DNA from: Gigaspora margarita | Lineage: Eukaryota; Glomeromycota; Glomeromycetes; Diversisporales; Gigasporaceae | NCBI GenBank assembly: GCA_009809945.1 | Contig: WTPW01000018.1 | Span: 640,558 to 704,557 of the forward strand | Length of the DNA stretch: 64,000 nucleotides | Reading direction: 5' to 3' | Shown here: positions 12,600 through 23,454 of the stretch, one piece after another | Layout: each line of letters begins with the position of its first letter | Position numbering within the stretch: position 1 is the first letter of the stretch | Position numbers and translations under genes: made by a program | The notes under the pieces: generated by a model | The model's database searches: none | The model's input: the letters and a program-made list of their open reading frames with translations, nothing else | Told to the model about the DNA's origin: nothing

Positions 12600-13172
12600 T
12601 AAATAGTATCGATATCTTAATTTAAATTTTCTCACGGTCTGATTACGGTATTTGGATATAGCAAATCAAAAATGGAAATGCAATTGAAATTTTTTTTTTA
12701 TTCTCAGCGCCAATTACCGTTTATTATACACTCACATATGAAATTAGTAGATATTTTTGTGCAACAGGACATTTATGACTGCGTGATAATTTTATTTTGT
12801 TTGGATTGATTCCCTTACAATATCATTGTATTAGCATTCACCGATACAATTATATTATCTCATATCAATTGTAAATGAATTTAAATTGTGATGAGATTCT
12901 TGATTATAACTTGCTCATCAATATATTAGTCTTAACATTTTGATAACGGGTTATATAACCTATCAAAAAGCATTAAAGCACAATAACTTGATTATATTAC
13001 TATATTAGTTTTAGCACACTAATCACCTTTTAATGGTTGGTAGATCGACATAAAACTACGAATCACTGAGAAAATTAGTTGATTATCAGACAATCTAGGC
13101 GGCAAAAAATTACGACCAAAAATTCTAGAAATTAATCATCTAAATATTTGGTTGAATGTAATTTTTTTTATA
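12600..13172 (+). repeat. Non-coding body of the 8-bp-duplication element, repeated near 60 kb
   Basis: About 12,630-12,740 and 13,019-13,181 align with about 59,895-60,010 and 60,030-60,090 plus 61,406-61,540. Shared stretches include ttctcac(g/a)gtct, ggatatagcaaat, gttggtagat and aatcatctaaat. The other copy is interrupted at a different point by a TA-type element. Sequence 11,948-12,600 shows only AT-rich DNA and no gene. Confidence 0.65.
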
Positions 13173-13181
13173 TTTACTAAT

Positions 13182-16100
13182 AGCATGAGGGAAATTTATT
13201 TTGATTGGCTATAATCACGAAGATTGTCAATGATTGATGGCTTATTCTGATTGGCCAATGTCATTAAATCGCAAAACGCTGTATAAGGTACCTTGATTTG
13301 TACTGGGTACATTTTAAGGTCATCGGATGTGGTATTTTTAGTTTTTACTGGTATTTGCAAGAATATGGAAGAACGAAATACAAAAATACGGTAATACTTA
13401 CAAGGGACCCATATAATGATCCTTCTCCATACGTTGTTGTATGGTACTAATCGTTATTACTAAAAAGTATAATATATATATATTTTTTTTTACTGAAAAA
13501 AATCGTGTGTGCTTATCTGCTTTTGTTATTACTTGTCTCGAATGTTTTTTTTTTGCCATCCAATTTATTTTTATTATGAAAAAAAACAAAGGTCCCTGTA
13601 CTATACAAAATTGTGATAGAAATTCTACTCTTTTTCAGAAAATTACTTCTATCACATATAATAAAGCACAAAATAAAGGAACGTTAAAACAATATAGTGA
13701 TCTAAAAATCAGGCAAGAAATATGCTATAGTCATTATTTAGATATAGTAGAGCCCAATCGTCATACAAACAAAAAACCCCTGGTTGAAATAAAAGAAGTG
13801 AATGTTAATGATAAACCAGTTGCATATTGTAATACCAAGAAGTCTTCTTCCAACAATAGTCTTGTATTTGCAGATCAGGTTCAAATTCTAACGAAAGTTC
13901 TTTATCAATTGCAACGGGATAGACCCAGTTTTATTGAACTTAGCCCCGTTCATTTTCAATTAATAATAGAAAATGCCGATGCTCTTTTGCACAGGTTTTT
14001 TGATCAGATAGTTAAGGCTTTAATTCCTAATGAAAGATCTACATACAAAAAAATAGAAGCAAAAAAAACAGTAGTTAGTTTTTGTTACATGATGGCAAAT
14101 ATACGAAATATGTTTGTTAATAGTTTTGAATTAGAGTTTGGTTTGTATCTCTCGGCATCTGGAATATCATCTGCTGCTATTGATACATTGCATAATTTGG
14201 GTGTTACAGTTTGTAGTGAAACAATCAATAATTACAAAAAAAAACTTGTTCAAGATCATTATCATAATATTCAAAACTTTTTTACAAACAACGTAATTAT
14301 TTTTTTATATAATTAATAATTTATATTGTTATTGTTATATAGATGTATTAAATAAATTTTTTTTTAGAATAATATTTTATTTGTTTATAATCTGGATGAC
14401 TATCATAACATACATAAAGAAAGACGTCCTAATGCAACAACTCTATCAACAGCCTCACATTTGGCAACATTTATTTGCAAACCTGTAAAATTATGTGCAC
14501 CAATTCCTCTTATTTTTAATAATGTAAATATTCATAATCCACAGAATATTGATGCAAGCAATATTTGTTTTAGGTTATTATATCAATATAGTGAAATCTT
14601 TGATATTTCATATGGAACACGAAGATTACAATGGATTGTATCTGGAGATTTAAATTTTGATTTTAATAAAATTAAATTATTAACGGTTCATGTTTATGAC
14701 GATGCAATAAATGAACAAAAAGAAAAATGATCTACTAAAAATATTTGACTAATTGGGTTTCAAGAGCAAGGTTTACATACAATATATGATTACATTAATG
14801 CACTTCAAATGATATTAAAAATTAATAAGGATATACAGCATTTAGATAATCACGTAGCACCTATTGTAGCAGACTGGCCAGGCTAGCTTTTCATTCGTAA
14901 AGCAATTATAAATTTAAATAATTCTTCTTTTAACATTACCTTTGAAATTGGTTCATTTATTCCTCTATTAGGTCCATTGCACATTTCCTTGAATAGTAGA
15001 GAGCAAACTGTAATTGTACATAATTTTTTTTTAAAAAATTATTTCATTTTGTTTTTGGCAAAAAAAAATTGGCTAAGACCCCCAAACTGTGGCGAATTAA
15101 CTTACTATTAGAGTTAGCACATAGTGGGTAGTGTAAAGTTAAAGAAAAAATTATGGCAAAATTTGGGTCAAATTGCAAAGATATTGAATACTGCATGGTT
15201 TTTGATCTCTTGGATAATTTGGTTCCAGCTGTGCTAGAAATATATGCCGTTCTTTTTCAATCTGGCTCATTTAATGAATATTTGGAAATGATATTTCAAA
15301 TTTGGATGTTTATGTTACGGTGGCGACGACATAATTATAACAAAGCACCACTTGCATTTCAATCTGATGTATTTTATTGGCAAGATACTGACCATCTATT
15401 TTTTGAAGCACTTAAATTTTCTTTATTAAATTTCAATGAATACTATGTCAAGAATTTTCACAGCAAAATTCGTGCACAAACTTCTAAAGATTTAACAGCA
15501 GAAAATATTATAAAACAAGCTTATATAATTGGTATGCATTTCAATAATTTATTTATTTAAAACACTAACTAAATTTACAATATAGATATGCAAGATAATG
15601 AAAACTTGCGAGACACTTTAATTAAAACAAACTGATATTCTTATATGCCATCACAATTGAATTTTTTAACTGAAAAAACTGGGATTTTTCTTCTTAATCA
15701 TTTACAAGAAATTTTCAAAAATTGTGGGAAAAGCAAAATCCAGCAAAAAAAAATCTGAATACTATTTAGCTACTATGAACGAAGTTATAGACACCAAATG
15801 TTTATCTACAGGTAGAATAAATTAAATTCGTATAAGATCAATAAAAATATTTGACATTACAAGAATAAACTAAATAACTTTTTTTTTTAAAAAAAAAAAC
15901 GTATCTCTTACAATAAACCCTAATTATAGGACACAGTTCAAATTTTCTACCTGAACCTAACATGTATGATAACTGTCATAAACCTTTAAATGATAGTGAA
16001 GTCCTGGTTTGTGGGCACAGCTATCATCATAGCTGTTATGCAACAATGGAATACTGCTGCCGCCATTGTAAAGAGTATTTTAAGAAAGGCATTCACTATA

Positions 16101-16509
16101 ATGTTGAAAGTTTCATAAAATGATTAAAAAAAGGACCTAATGCACTTACCAAAGAAGAAAAACAAGAACAAGAGCAAGAAAAAGAAGAACAGGAATCTGA
16201 ACAGGACAACGATGTAGCAGAAGAAGTGAAAATAGAGAAAACCAACGCTTTTTTAATGGCACTAAATGCTATTAATGATTGGTAAATATAAAAAAAAGAA
16301 AAAAATTAGTATTATAAAAACTTGCCCAAACATTCGATCCCATTCGATCCCAAGTTTTCAAATGCAATAAAAAATACTTATGAACTTGTAGTTTGAATAA
16401 CGTTAAGCCAATTCGATACATCACTATTGTATCTATTATAATTTGATTTGCTATTTCTGAATGACAGATGATCATCATGTAACCAATCAAAATAAATTTC
16501 TCTCATGCT
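13182..16509 (+). mobile_element. 3.3-kb DNA transposon with 27-bp inverted repeats and 9-bp target duplication
   Basis: The inverted termini begin AGCATGAGGGAAATTTATTT (left) and AGCATGAGAGAAATTTATTT (right, read inward), continuing TTGATTGG, with one mismatch in 27. An exact 9-bp duplication TTTACTAAT lies at 13,173-13,181 and 16,510-16,518. The interior is filled by one spliced transposase-like gene (13,576-16,285). A paralogous copy of the host sequence near 61,530 shows a single unduplicated site (tttgctaat). A 9-bp duplication is usual for Mutator-like elements, but the encoded protein does not show a MULE layout that I recognise; the superfamily is unresolved. Confidence 0.85.
13576..16285 (+). 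pseudogene. Four-exon transposase-like gene with THAP-spaced zinc motif and RING-like C terminus
   Basis: The start is the ATG at 13,576. Exon 1 (13,576-14,292) holds C-x4-C-x36-C-x2-H near residues 8-54, which is the spacing of THAP zinc fingers. Introns with GT-AG ends are inferred at 14,293-14,367, 15,532-15,585 and 15,812-15,929. Exon 2 carries N-L-D-D-Y-H, V-A-D-W-P-G and N-F-H-S-K-I-R-A blocks that could hold the acidic catalytic residues of a DDE-type nuclease; which ones is inference. Exon 4 encodes a RING-like cluster, V-C-G-H-S-Y-H-H-S-C-Y then C-R-H-C, with the first Cys apparently Tyr, followed by a Gln/Glu-rich tail ending in a stop at 16,283-16,285. Defects are TGA at 14,728 and 14,746, TAG at 14,884 and 15,129, TGA at 16,121, two further stops in exon 3, and slips at homopolymers near 15,025 and 15,750. 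The copy is inactive but nearly full length. Confidence 0.72.
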
Positions 16510-17195
16510 TTTACTAATATACTCACTATGTTATTTTTATTAATCTTATGTTTTATCTATTGTGAAGCATTTGCTGTGTTCTTGCACTTGTTCTAGCACT
16601 TGCATTTATTCTTGCACTTATTTGAACTTGAGACTATAATACAAAACGTTTTCAATTCGTGAACTTTTTTTAGCCTAAAATAGGTTGTAAATATTAGGCA
16701 ATCAAACAACAAAAGTAAATTTGGCAAATTCATGTTTTACGATTTTGTGTTGTTTAAGGGTGTTAATAAGGGTGGCAAAAATGATATAAAAATTACACAA
16801 ATGTTATAATAATTACTCAACCATGATAATCATCATAATTATCATATGCATTTCTGGTAGTTTTCCCATATTTAGGTCACATTTTTCGGATACAACCAAT
16901 TATAATATTAAAGTGAACTGATCCAGAATTGAAGTATATAGATAGAATGTTAATTACACTTATATTTAATTTTTTTATATAAATTTTTCGGAAATATGCG
17001 CAATTTATTGAATAATTTAAAGATTATATTATTACATGCATGATTATTTAATGAATTAATGGTTTTTGAGTTTGACACTATATTTGGGTTTTGGTCATGA
17101 GCCCAAACTAGGTAGAAATACTGAATCCCAAACCCAAACTAGATAGAAACGCCGTAACTAAAAAAAAGGGTTTGGGTTGCAACCCTATTCACAAT

Positions 17196-17455
17196 GCACG
17201 CTTCACAGTATTTTTGCTTACTTCAATATTTTCATAAATTCTTAGGTGTTTTTGGATTTCTACTGCATTTGAACATTGACCAGATGCAAGTAGATGTCTA
17301 ATACTCTGTTTATCTCAGTTGGTAAATATTCTTGGGGCCCCACTTTTCAGCAAATCTTTTACAGAACCAGTTGCCTCTACTTTATTATATATTCAGACTA
17401 CTAATGATTGTGCAATATTCTTTTTTTTTGAGACATAATAGGAGGAGAAAACTTC
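17196..17455 (-). pseudogene. Tc1/mariner transposase, N-terminal DNA-binding part
   Basis: Reading leftward, the sequence gives A-Q-S-L-V-V, T-G-S-V-K-D-L-L-K-S-G-A-P-R, L-A-S-G-Q-C-S-N-A and S-K-N-T-V-K-R-A-L, the usual paired helix-turn-helix region of Tc1 transposases. It stops being recognisable at 17,195, exactly where the 8-bp duplication of the large insertion lies, and continues at 11,947. Several in-frame stops are present, including at the junction. Upstream, its 5' flank is interrupted by a MITE at 17,460-17,850. Confidence 0.8.
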
Positions 17456-17459
17456 CTTA

Positions 17460-17850
17460 GGCCACGCAAATTTGATTTTTCATTTTGCATTACATGGATT
17501 TAAAAATTCAGGATGGATAGACAAAAATTTTTTTTTTTTTGTATTTTTTTTTTAATTTAATTTACTGCAAATAGATTAATGATCACATTTAAGCTTATAC
17601 CAAGGTTAATTTTCATTTTGAACAACAAGGAATCAAAAAATTGGGCTGGCAGTCATATTTTTCCTGTCAGTTCTATCAGACTATTATGAGAAATTAAGGT
17701 TTCCATCAGGTGACACCAGAAGAAAATAGCGTGAAAAATTAGATATCAAAAATCGAACAATTGGCACAATTGGGATCTAAAAAAAATTGGAAAAATTAAA
17801 AGAATGGGATGGTGGGTAATGCAAAATGAAAAATTAACTTTGCATGGCCT
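17460..17850. mobile_element. TA-type MITE (GGCCAxGCAAA family)
   Basis: The inverted termini are GGCCACGCAAATTTGATTTT (left) and AGGCCATGCAAAGTTAATTT (right, read inward), both continuing into ttcattttgcattac. TA flanks lie at 17,458-17,459 and 17,851-17,852. The family recurs at 23.5 kb, and its end resembles the unit of the 42-47 kb satellite. It has no coding capacity. Confidence 0.75.
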
Positions 17851-17852
17851 TA

Positions 17853-18589
17853 TAAAGACGTATATTCATGAATGTTTGCTGTCAAAAATATGTACTATAG
17901 TTATTTTTATAGAGGAGAGGGGCGCACAAGCAAAAAGTGCGAACAAAAATATGACTTAAACTAGTGATGTAGTATCTGTTTTGAAAAAAAATTAGGGAAA
18001 GCATATGGGTTTTTGGCTTGAAAATGATCCTATGATACTAGAAAATTTTTTGAATAAATCATAAATAAAGATTGTATAACCAAAACAACCCAAACTTGAT
18101 TTTCTGCTAATTTTAAAAATGATCTTTGCAAAGCTTTTTTGTTATTGAATAAAATTGATGGTAAAATATTTATCTGCTAAATTGATCATTTCCATTATAT
18201 TCAAAGTCAAATTTCCAGATTTCCATAATTCATTTTAATATTAAATTAACCAGCCATAAAACTTGCACAAAATGAACTTTGTGCTTCATAAATTAAGGCT
18301 TAACAAAAATCTCAATTTTGGTTTTGGGGATCTCAGAACCCTATTTTCAAGACAAAGATACTATATGATGTGATTTTTTGTTACACAATCAATCACATAA
18401 TTTGCATCACTATTTTTGTAATCAATCAAGTAAAAAACCAAAATTTGTATAACCCTGTACAAATTTAAAGAATTATCTAGATCTTTATGCTTCTATAGTT
18501 TTGAATTAACCAATTTTTATATTATTATCATGTGTATATCACGAGATATAGCCTTTTTTCATTTTTGTTTCAGGTAATACAAAACATAT
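17853..18589. other. Intergenic AT-rich stretch, nothing recognised
   Basis: No coding frame of note and no clear inverted repeat was seen. Reading the minus strand past the retroelement break at about 18,590 gives no polymerase-like sequence, so the pol remnant ends there. Confidence 0.4.
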
Positions 18590-18996
18590 GGCTGCCACTG
18601 TAAAGACTTCTTTTAGATATTTAATATGATCATCAAATATTTGTGAGAAAATATTGGTATCAACTAGGTATACCACAATATACTTGTAGGCTATAACTTA
18701 ATAAACCTGGTTCATTAGTCATTAAAAAGTAGCAGAGGTATTACATAATCCAAAGGGTATAAAATAAATTTATAAGTTCTGTATCTGATTATAAAAGCAG
18801 TTTTTTCTCTATCTTCTGGATATACTTTAACTTGCTAATATCCATTATAAGATCTAAAGTAAAAAAGTAAGTGGCTCTAGTGAGAGAATCAAACATTTTA
18901 TCAATTTGAGATAGAGAGTGCTGGTCCTTTTTAGTGATAGCATTAAGTTTTTAATAGTCTATACAAATCTTTTCTTTTCATTTTTTTAATTACAAG
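18590..18996 (-). pseudogene. Ty3/gypsy reverse transcriptase core, decayed
   Basis: Reading leftward, the blocks K-K-M-K-R-K-D, K-G-P-A-L-S-I-S, Y-W-Q-V-K-V-Y-P-E-D-R-E-K-T-A-F and K-Y-I-V-V-Y-L-V-D-T-N-I-F correspond to the fingers and palm of a gypsy-type reverse transcriptase. The catalytic Y-L-D-D box reads Y-L-V-D, so the first active-site Asp is lost, and several stops and frame changes are present. The downstream sequence D-D-H-I-K-Y-L-K-E-V-F confirms the family. Ty3/gypsy polymerases copy retrotransposon RNA into DNA. The upstream part continues at 20,807 beyond an inserted element. RNase H and integrase regions were not found. Confidence 0.85.
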
Positions 18997-20798
18997 TATA
19001 GTTGGTGGTAAAATTACTGAATTATGGCAATTACGGCATTTTACTAGTGGTAGAATTAATTATAGCATAGTATCCAATTGCTGTAAAAATTATATACTAT
19101 AATGCCATAATGCTGTAATATCGTAATGCTGTAATACTATAATACCATAATGTCATAATGCTGCAATACCACAATGCTGCAATTTTATAACACCATAATG
19201 CAGCAATAACACAATATTGTAATATTGCAATAACATAACTACAGTATAATTAAATGGTATAATTACAATAAATTAAAGATGGGTGATAAAACTATTTCAT
19301 GATTGATAAAATGGTTTAGTCAGTTGTTTCATCTGATGATACTTTGATGATTGATGAAATTACTAATGATTGACAAAGCTATTGATGATTGATGAAACTA
19401 TTGATGAATTATGGATGAAACTATTGATAAAACTATTATAATTATAAAACAAAAAGATCGATAAAAGCTTTATTTATTATTTTTAAAAATTTGTCATGTT
19501 TTTCAAAGTGCTATAGGTAAATTTTCTGAACATTGTTTTCATTATTTAAATTTTTGCTAATACCTTTGTTTACATTATTCATACTATTTAAACTACCAAT
19601 AGCTTCATTATGTCCATAATTCTATTTAACTATTTTGTCAATAGTTTTGTCTTGATTAAATTTGGGTGATTGATGAAACTACTAATAATTAACAAAACTT
19701 TTGGTGAAACTGGCAAAATTAATTTGACTAATAAAATAAAATGCAATTGACCCCCTTAGACAAGCTTCGTAATAACAACCTCTGGGTATTCTGAATCTTA
19801 AAATCATTCAAAATTACTGCTATTTCATTATAATAAAGATTCATTAGTATATACAAAAACATAGTAACTATTTATTTGGCCACAAATTATTTTCTATTAA
19901 ACTATCAGACTGTTATAAAAATTAACTCTACTAAAATTAACAAGCTCATAAAAAAATCAATTTCAACTTTCTATTAAATCTAAAACAGATAATTTTTTTA
20001 TTTGTCATTAGACTTATCAGATAGATTCGAGTGATCAATGCAAATTATTAGGTAACATATAAAAATTAATAGAACTGGGCAATAAACAAAAAAAAAATTA
20101 ATTTCTCATGATTTCTAAAGAAACTCGCATTTTAAACCTTTACTTATATTTATAACACCCAAATGCTATAGATTACTTATAAAATTTATGATTTTTTATA
20201 CATTTTAGCATTTGTCACGAGTTTCATTATTTGTCATTAGTTTAGTCATTCATCATTTCATCAACTCGAAGTTGTCTGACAAAATGTTTTCATTATTTAT
20301 CATTGATGAAGGTTTTGTTATTTGTCACCTATCTTTAGCATTATCATCTTATATAAGCCATAAATGCTGTTAACAATGATGTTATTTCTGATTAATTAGC
20401 TCATTAAAGACGTTTTCAAACAATTACTTATAGACTGGTCTAATTGGCCAAAAAAATAAATCATGATGTTTAAGTCAAAATAAAACCTAGATGCAAACCC
20501 CTTTTTTATAGTCATTACATACACTAAATCAATGAAGTTGGCAGAATCAAATTCAAAAAAATGCTTAATAGTATATTATTTAAAGAAAACCATAATACAG
20601 TACAGCATTTTAACAAATAGTATTATAGCAGATAATTTTTGCATTACAGCATTACAGCATTATGCATTATGGCATTACGGTATTATGGCTTTATAGCATT
20701 ATGGCATTACGGCTTTACAGCTCATAGCAATTACAGCAAAAAATACAGCAATACCATAACTATATTAATTTGTAAAATTAATTCTACTACCAACTATA
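18997..20798. mobile_element. 1.8-kb inverted-repeat DNA element inside the gypsy pol remnant
   Basis: The termini are TATAGTTGGTGGTAAAATTA on the left and TATAGTTGGTAGTAGAATTA on the right (read inward), with ATTACAAG directly repeated outside (18,989-18,996 and 20,799-20,806; a 10-bp reading is also possible). Both subterminal regions hold short-period arrays of taatgc(c/t)gtaa type (about 19,030-19,260 and 20,600-20,735, in inverted arrangement), followed inward by gatgattgatgaaa-type repeats. No transposase is present. The reverse transcriptase frame is continuous across the site when the element is discounted. Confidence 0.8.
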
Positions 20799-20806
20799 AT
20801 TACAAG

Positions 20807-21150
20807 TACAATAGGAGAGGCCCAAGGGCTAGAGGACTCTCTTATTAATTTGTTATCCAATATTCATTGTACTTCTTCATTTATAAATATTTGTTAAGTG
20901 AGAGGGTATCATATAGAGCTGTAAACTAATAGGTAGTTCATTATCATTAAATATTTGATAACTGACTAGGTTAGTTTATCTAGTTGGGTCATATCTTTTG
21001 CAAAACAGTTTGCAAATTCAAGAAGCAATTGTTGAAACTGGGCTCATTGGTTAGTGAGAGGTTCTACTTTTGGGCTAATTTTCTGAGTCATAAATATTTT
21101 TCGAATGTTTCTGGGTCTGTAATGATCTGTATCTTCAAGTCATTTCTGAT
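20807..21150 (-). pseudogene. Ty3/gypsy pol, region just before the reverse transcriptase fingers
   Basis: Reading leftward, the blocks are I-I-T-D-P-E-T-F-E-K-Y-L, A-Q-F-Q-Q-L-L-L-E-F-A-N-C-F-A-K-D-M and, at the left edge, L-I-R-E-S-S-S-P-W-A-S-P-I-V-L-V-I. The last is the conserved gypsy motif entering the polymerase domain and leads directly into the 18,590-18,996 piece. Frames change several times and stops are frequent. The right edge abuts a MITE at 21,151. Confidence 0.82.
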
Positions 21151-21820
21151 TATCCCTTAGACTATCCAGTAGGCAAATTTGCCTACTAGAATATTTTTTT
21201 ATACGTTTTTTTAAAATTACTAAAAATTTTATTAAAGATACATTCCCCTATTACTAAGCTAAAATAAAAATTTGTTAATTGATATCTATTAAAATTTTAA
21301 TTATATATATTTCAAATATAAAAGAAAAATTGGCTCAAATATAGCCAATTCTTTACTTTTGCTATAAAATTTTTTCAAAAATTTTTAAAAATTTCAAATT
21401 TTTATATGTTCACAAAGTGAAAAAAATTTTTCTCTATGAATTAAAGATAAAATTTTAATTATAAAATAATAAAAACCTTTATAATAAAAGTTGTTTATAA
21501 TAACTTAATCTATAATCTGTATTAAAATTATTGGAACATATTCTTAGAATTTTAAAAAGTTTGTTAATGGTCAAAAATAAAATTCTAAAATCAAAAATTT
21601 TTAAAAATTTCAAATTTTTTTAGCTTATCGTCAATTTAATTTTTTTCTGTAGAAATATAAAAATTAAAATCATTAAAATATAATCTATATTCATAGTTAT
21701 TATTTAAAAAAAATTTTTAAAACAACTTGATTTTTAATAAAAATAAATCACAAAATTTAAAAATTCATTAAAAATTCTAGCAGCCAAATTTGCCTGCTAA
21801 AATGGATAGTTTAAGGGATA
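21151..21820. mobile_element. MITE family with TATCYCTTAAACT ends, copy 1
   Basis: The inverted termini TATCCCTTAGACTATCCA and TATCCCTTAAACTATCCA are each followed by a short palindrome around caaatttg. The same ends and layout recur at 29,655-30,313 and 62,638-63,297. GAT lies directly on both sides (21,148-21,150 and 21,821-21,823). Reading through with one GAT restores a continuous gypsy frame, supporting a 3-bp duplication for this copy. The interior is AT-rich and non-coding. Confidence 0.75.
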
Positions 21821-21823
21821 GAT

Positions 21824-22700
21824 CAGAATAACACAAAATTTTGAGTAGTCTGGTTATTAGAATTAGGTATTAGAACAGAAAACTCAGTATACAAGTCCCT
21901 TAATCAATTATAAAAGTTTTCAAAATAAGTAAATTGGTCCTGTAAAGCTTTAATAGTTAGGTCCTGATGTACAAAGGCTTTGGCTTGTTTTTAAAAAAGG
22001 GCAATAATCTAAGCTTGCTGTTTATTCTGTTCCTGCAGCAGTTGGATCAGTTTAGCTGAATCCATAACAGATGAGAAAGTTTTGAAAGGTGCAATAATAG
22101 TAACTCTATTACTGAAAGAGTATTAGATTCAATAGTTTCAAGTGCCTCAGGTATTGAAAGTGTAGAAAGAGAAAGAATTTCTAAATCTGAAAAAGGATTA
22201 GCTTCTTTGTAGCATTCCTTGCATAATTTTTGATACTGTTTGAGTTTATTATTTGTTTTGACCATAATACATGCTTCACAGAGTTTAGCAGTTCCTGCAA
22301 AATTTTTTTGCAAATTTTCTATAGCTTTCCTTTTATCAAAGTCAGGATGGCTTATATCAAAGGATTCAGCTAAAATTTTTTGCAAAATTGTTCTGTTTCG
22401 GATAATTCTATATAGAAAGCTTTTATAATAGCATTTACTTTCTCATAAGTATAGTTATGGTTAGAATGATTAGTAAGTAAGGTACAAGAGCATGAGCAAG
22501 GTCTTTATTGCTTTCTCCAATCTGTATCTGGAATAGGCAACAAATTTGGCTTTGCTTGAGGTCATAGCTATGTCTAGCATTTCTAGAAGACTCTGTATAA
22601 TGATGTATTCATGTCTATATATTGTAATTGGGATTATATTCAATATTCTTTGTAGCTTTATAGACATCTTGGTTCTTGTAGATGATGATTGCGCATACAT
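21824..22700 (-). pseudogene. Probable upstream (gag/protease) part of the gypsy remnant
   Basis: A 112-residue frame (22,047-22,385) includes C-E-A-C near residues 36-39 and C-K-E-C near residues 55-58, a possible zinc-knuckle-like cluster. Shifted frames continue leftward with A-K-L-I-Q-L-L-Q-E-Q-N-K-Q-Q and A-L-Q-D-Q-F-T-Y-F-E-N-F. A 76-residue frame lies upstream (22,470-22,700). I do not recognise a named gag domain. The assignment rests on collinearity with pol and on frame continuity across the MITE at 21,151. No long terminal repeats were identified. Confidence 0.5.
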
Positions 22701-22729
22701 TCATATCACACTTCTTATTAATATTACAT

Positions 22730-23031
22730 TAGCAATTTGTTAATGATTGTCAATAGCCCAAATAGGCAACTAATTGAAATTGTTAGTTATTGTACTTATC
22801 TATTTTCATGTGCCAATTCATGTGAGATTAGCCTATTTGCTTGCCTGATTGGGATCATGGCTGTGTGCTCAACCCTACAATAGCAATTTGTTAATGATTG
22901 TTAATAGCCCAAATAGGCAACTAATTAAAATTGTTGTTATTGTACTTATCTATTTTTATGTGCCAATTTGTGTGAGATCAGCCTATCTGCTTGCCCAATT
23001 GGGATCAATGGCTGTGCTTTTGAGCTCAACC
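22730..23031 (+). repeat. Tandem duplication of a 151-bp unit
   Basis: The unit beginning tagcaatttgttaatgattg at 22,730 repeats at 22,881 with a few substitutions. Both copies contain aatagcccaaataggcaact and gggatca(a)tggctgtg. The short open frames here are repeat shadows. Sequence 23,032-23,452 holds nothing recognisable. Confidence 0.8.
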
Positions 23032-23454
23032 AGATTGTTCCTGGGTCAAATCCTGCTTAGCTATGTTTTTGATCTGTTGACTTCTGTCAACTTGAATAAA
23101 ATAATGCAAATCCAATTACTGGATTACAAGAATTTTGCTATAAAAAAATGCCCATAGATTTTCTACAAAAACATTAATAAATAAGTTTACCCCATAATAT
23201 GACTTTACTCTAATCTCACTATAACCCTAAGGGTTTCTTTGGATAAAAATCACAGGGGTAAAATTTTTTGTGGGAGAGTTATAACAGCTCTGTAAAAATT
23301 GTATATACTAAGTTCTTTTTCTTAGAAGAATGCATTATATAGTTAATCAATTACTTACTACAAATATAAATTTGGATTTTCTTTTATTACAAATTTAAAA
23401 TATGAAGGAGTCCATTTTGATAATTGTTTTCAAGAAAATATATATATGATTTTA

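Larger units (their letters stand above)
11948..17187. mobile_element. DNA element with 8-bp target duplication, inserted in a Tc1 transposase
   Basis: The termini are inverted repeats, TAGGGTTGCGACCCAAACC on the left and TAGGGTTGCAACCCAAACC reading inward from the right (18 of 19 identical). An exact 8-bp duplication TTCACAAT lies at 11,940-11,947 and 17,188-17,195. Subterminal copies of agtttgggattcagta occur near both ends. Discounting the element and one duplication makes the Tc1 transposase frame continuous again. Eight-base duplications and a TAGGGTTGC terminus are typical of hAT-type elements. Excluding the 3.3-kb inner transposon, about 1.9 kb remains with no transposase, so this layer looks non-autonomous. 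Confidence 0.85.

Noticed and set aside
13441..13575. An upstream extension of the transposase frame
   Set aside because: The extension begins at a non-ATG codon and is Phe/Ile-rich; the ATG at 13,576 directly before the zinc motif is the better start.
23000..23060. A tRNA-like gggtcaaatcctg phrase suggesting a tRNA or tRNA-derived short element
   Set aside because: No matching A-box stem or cloverleaf could be built around it.
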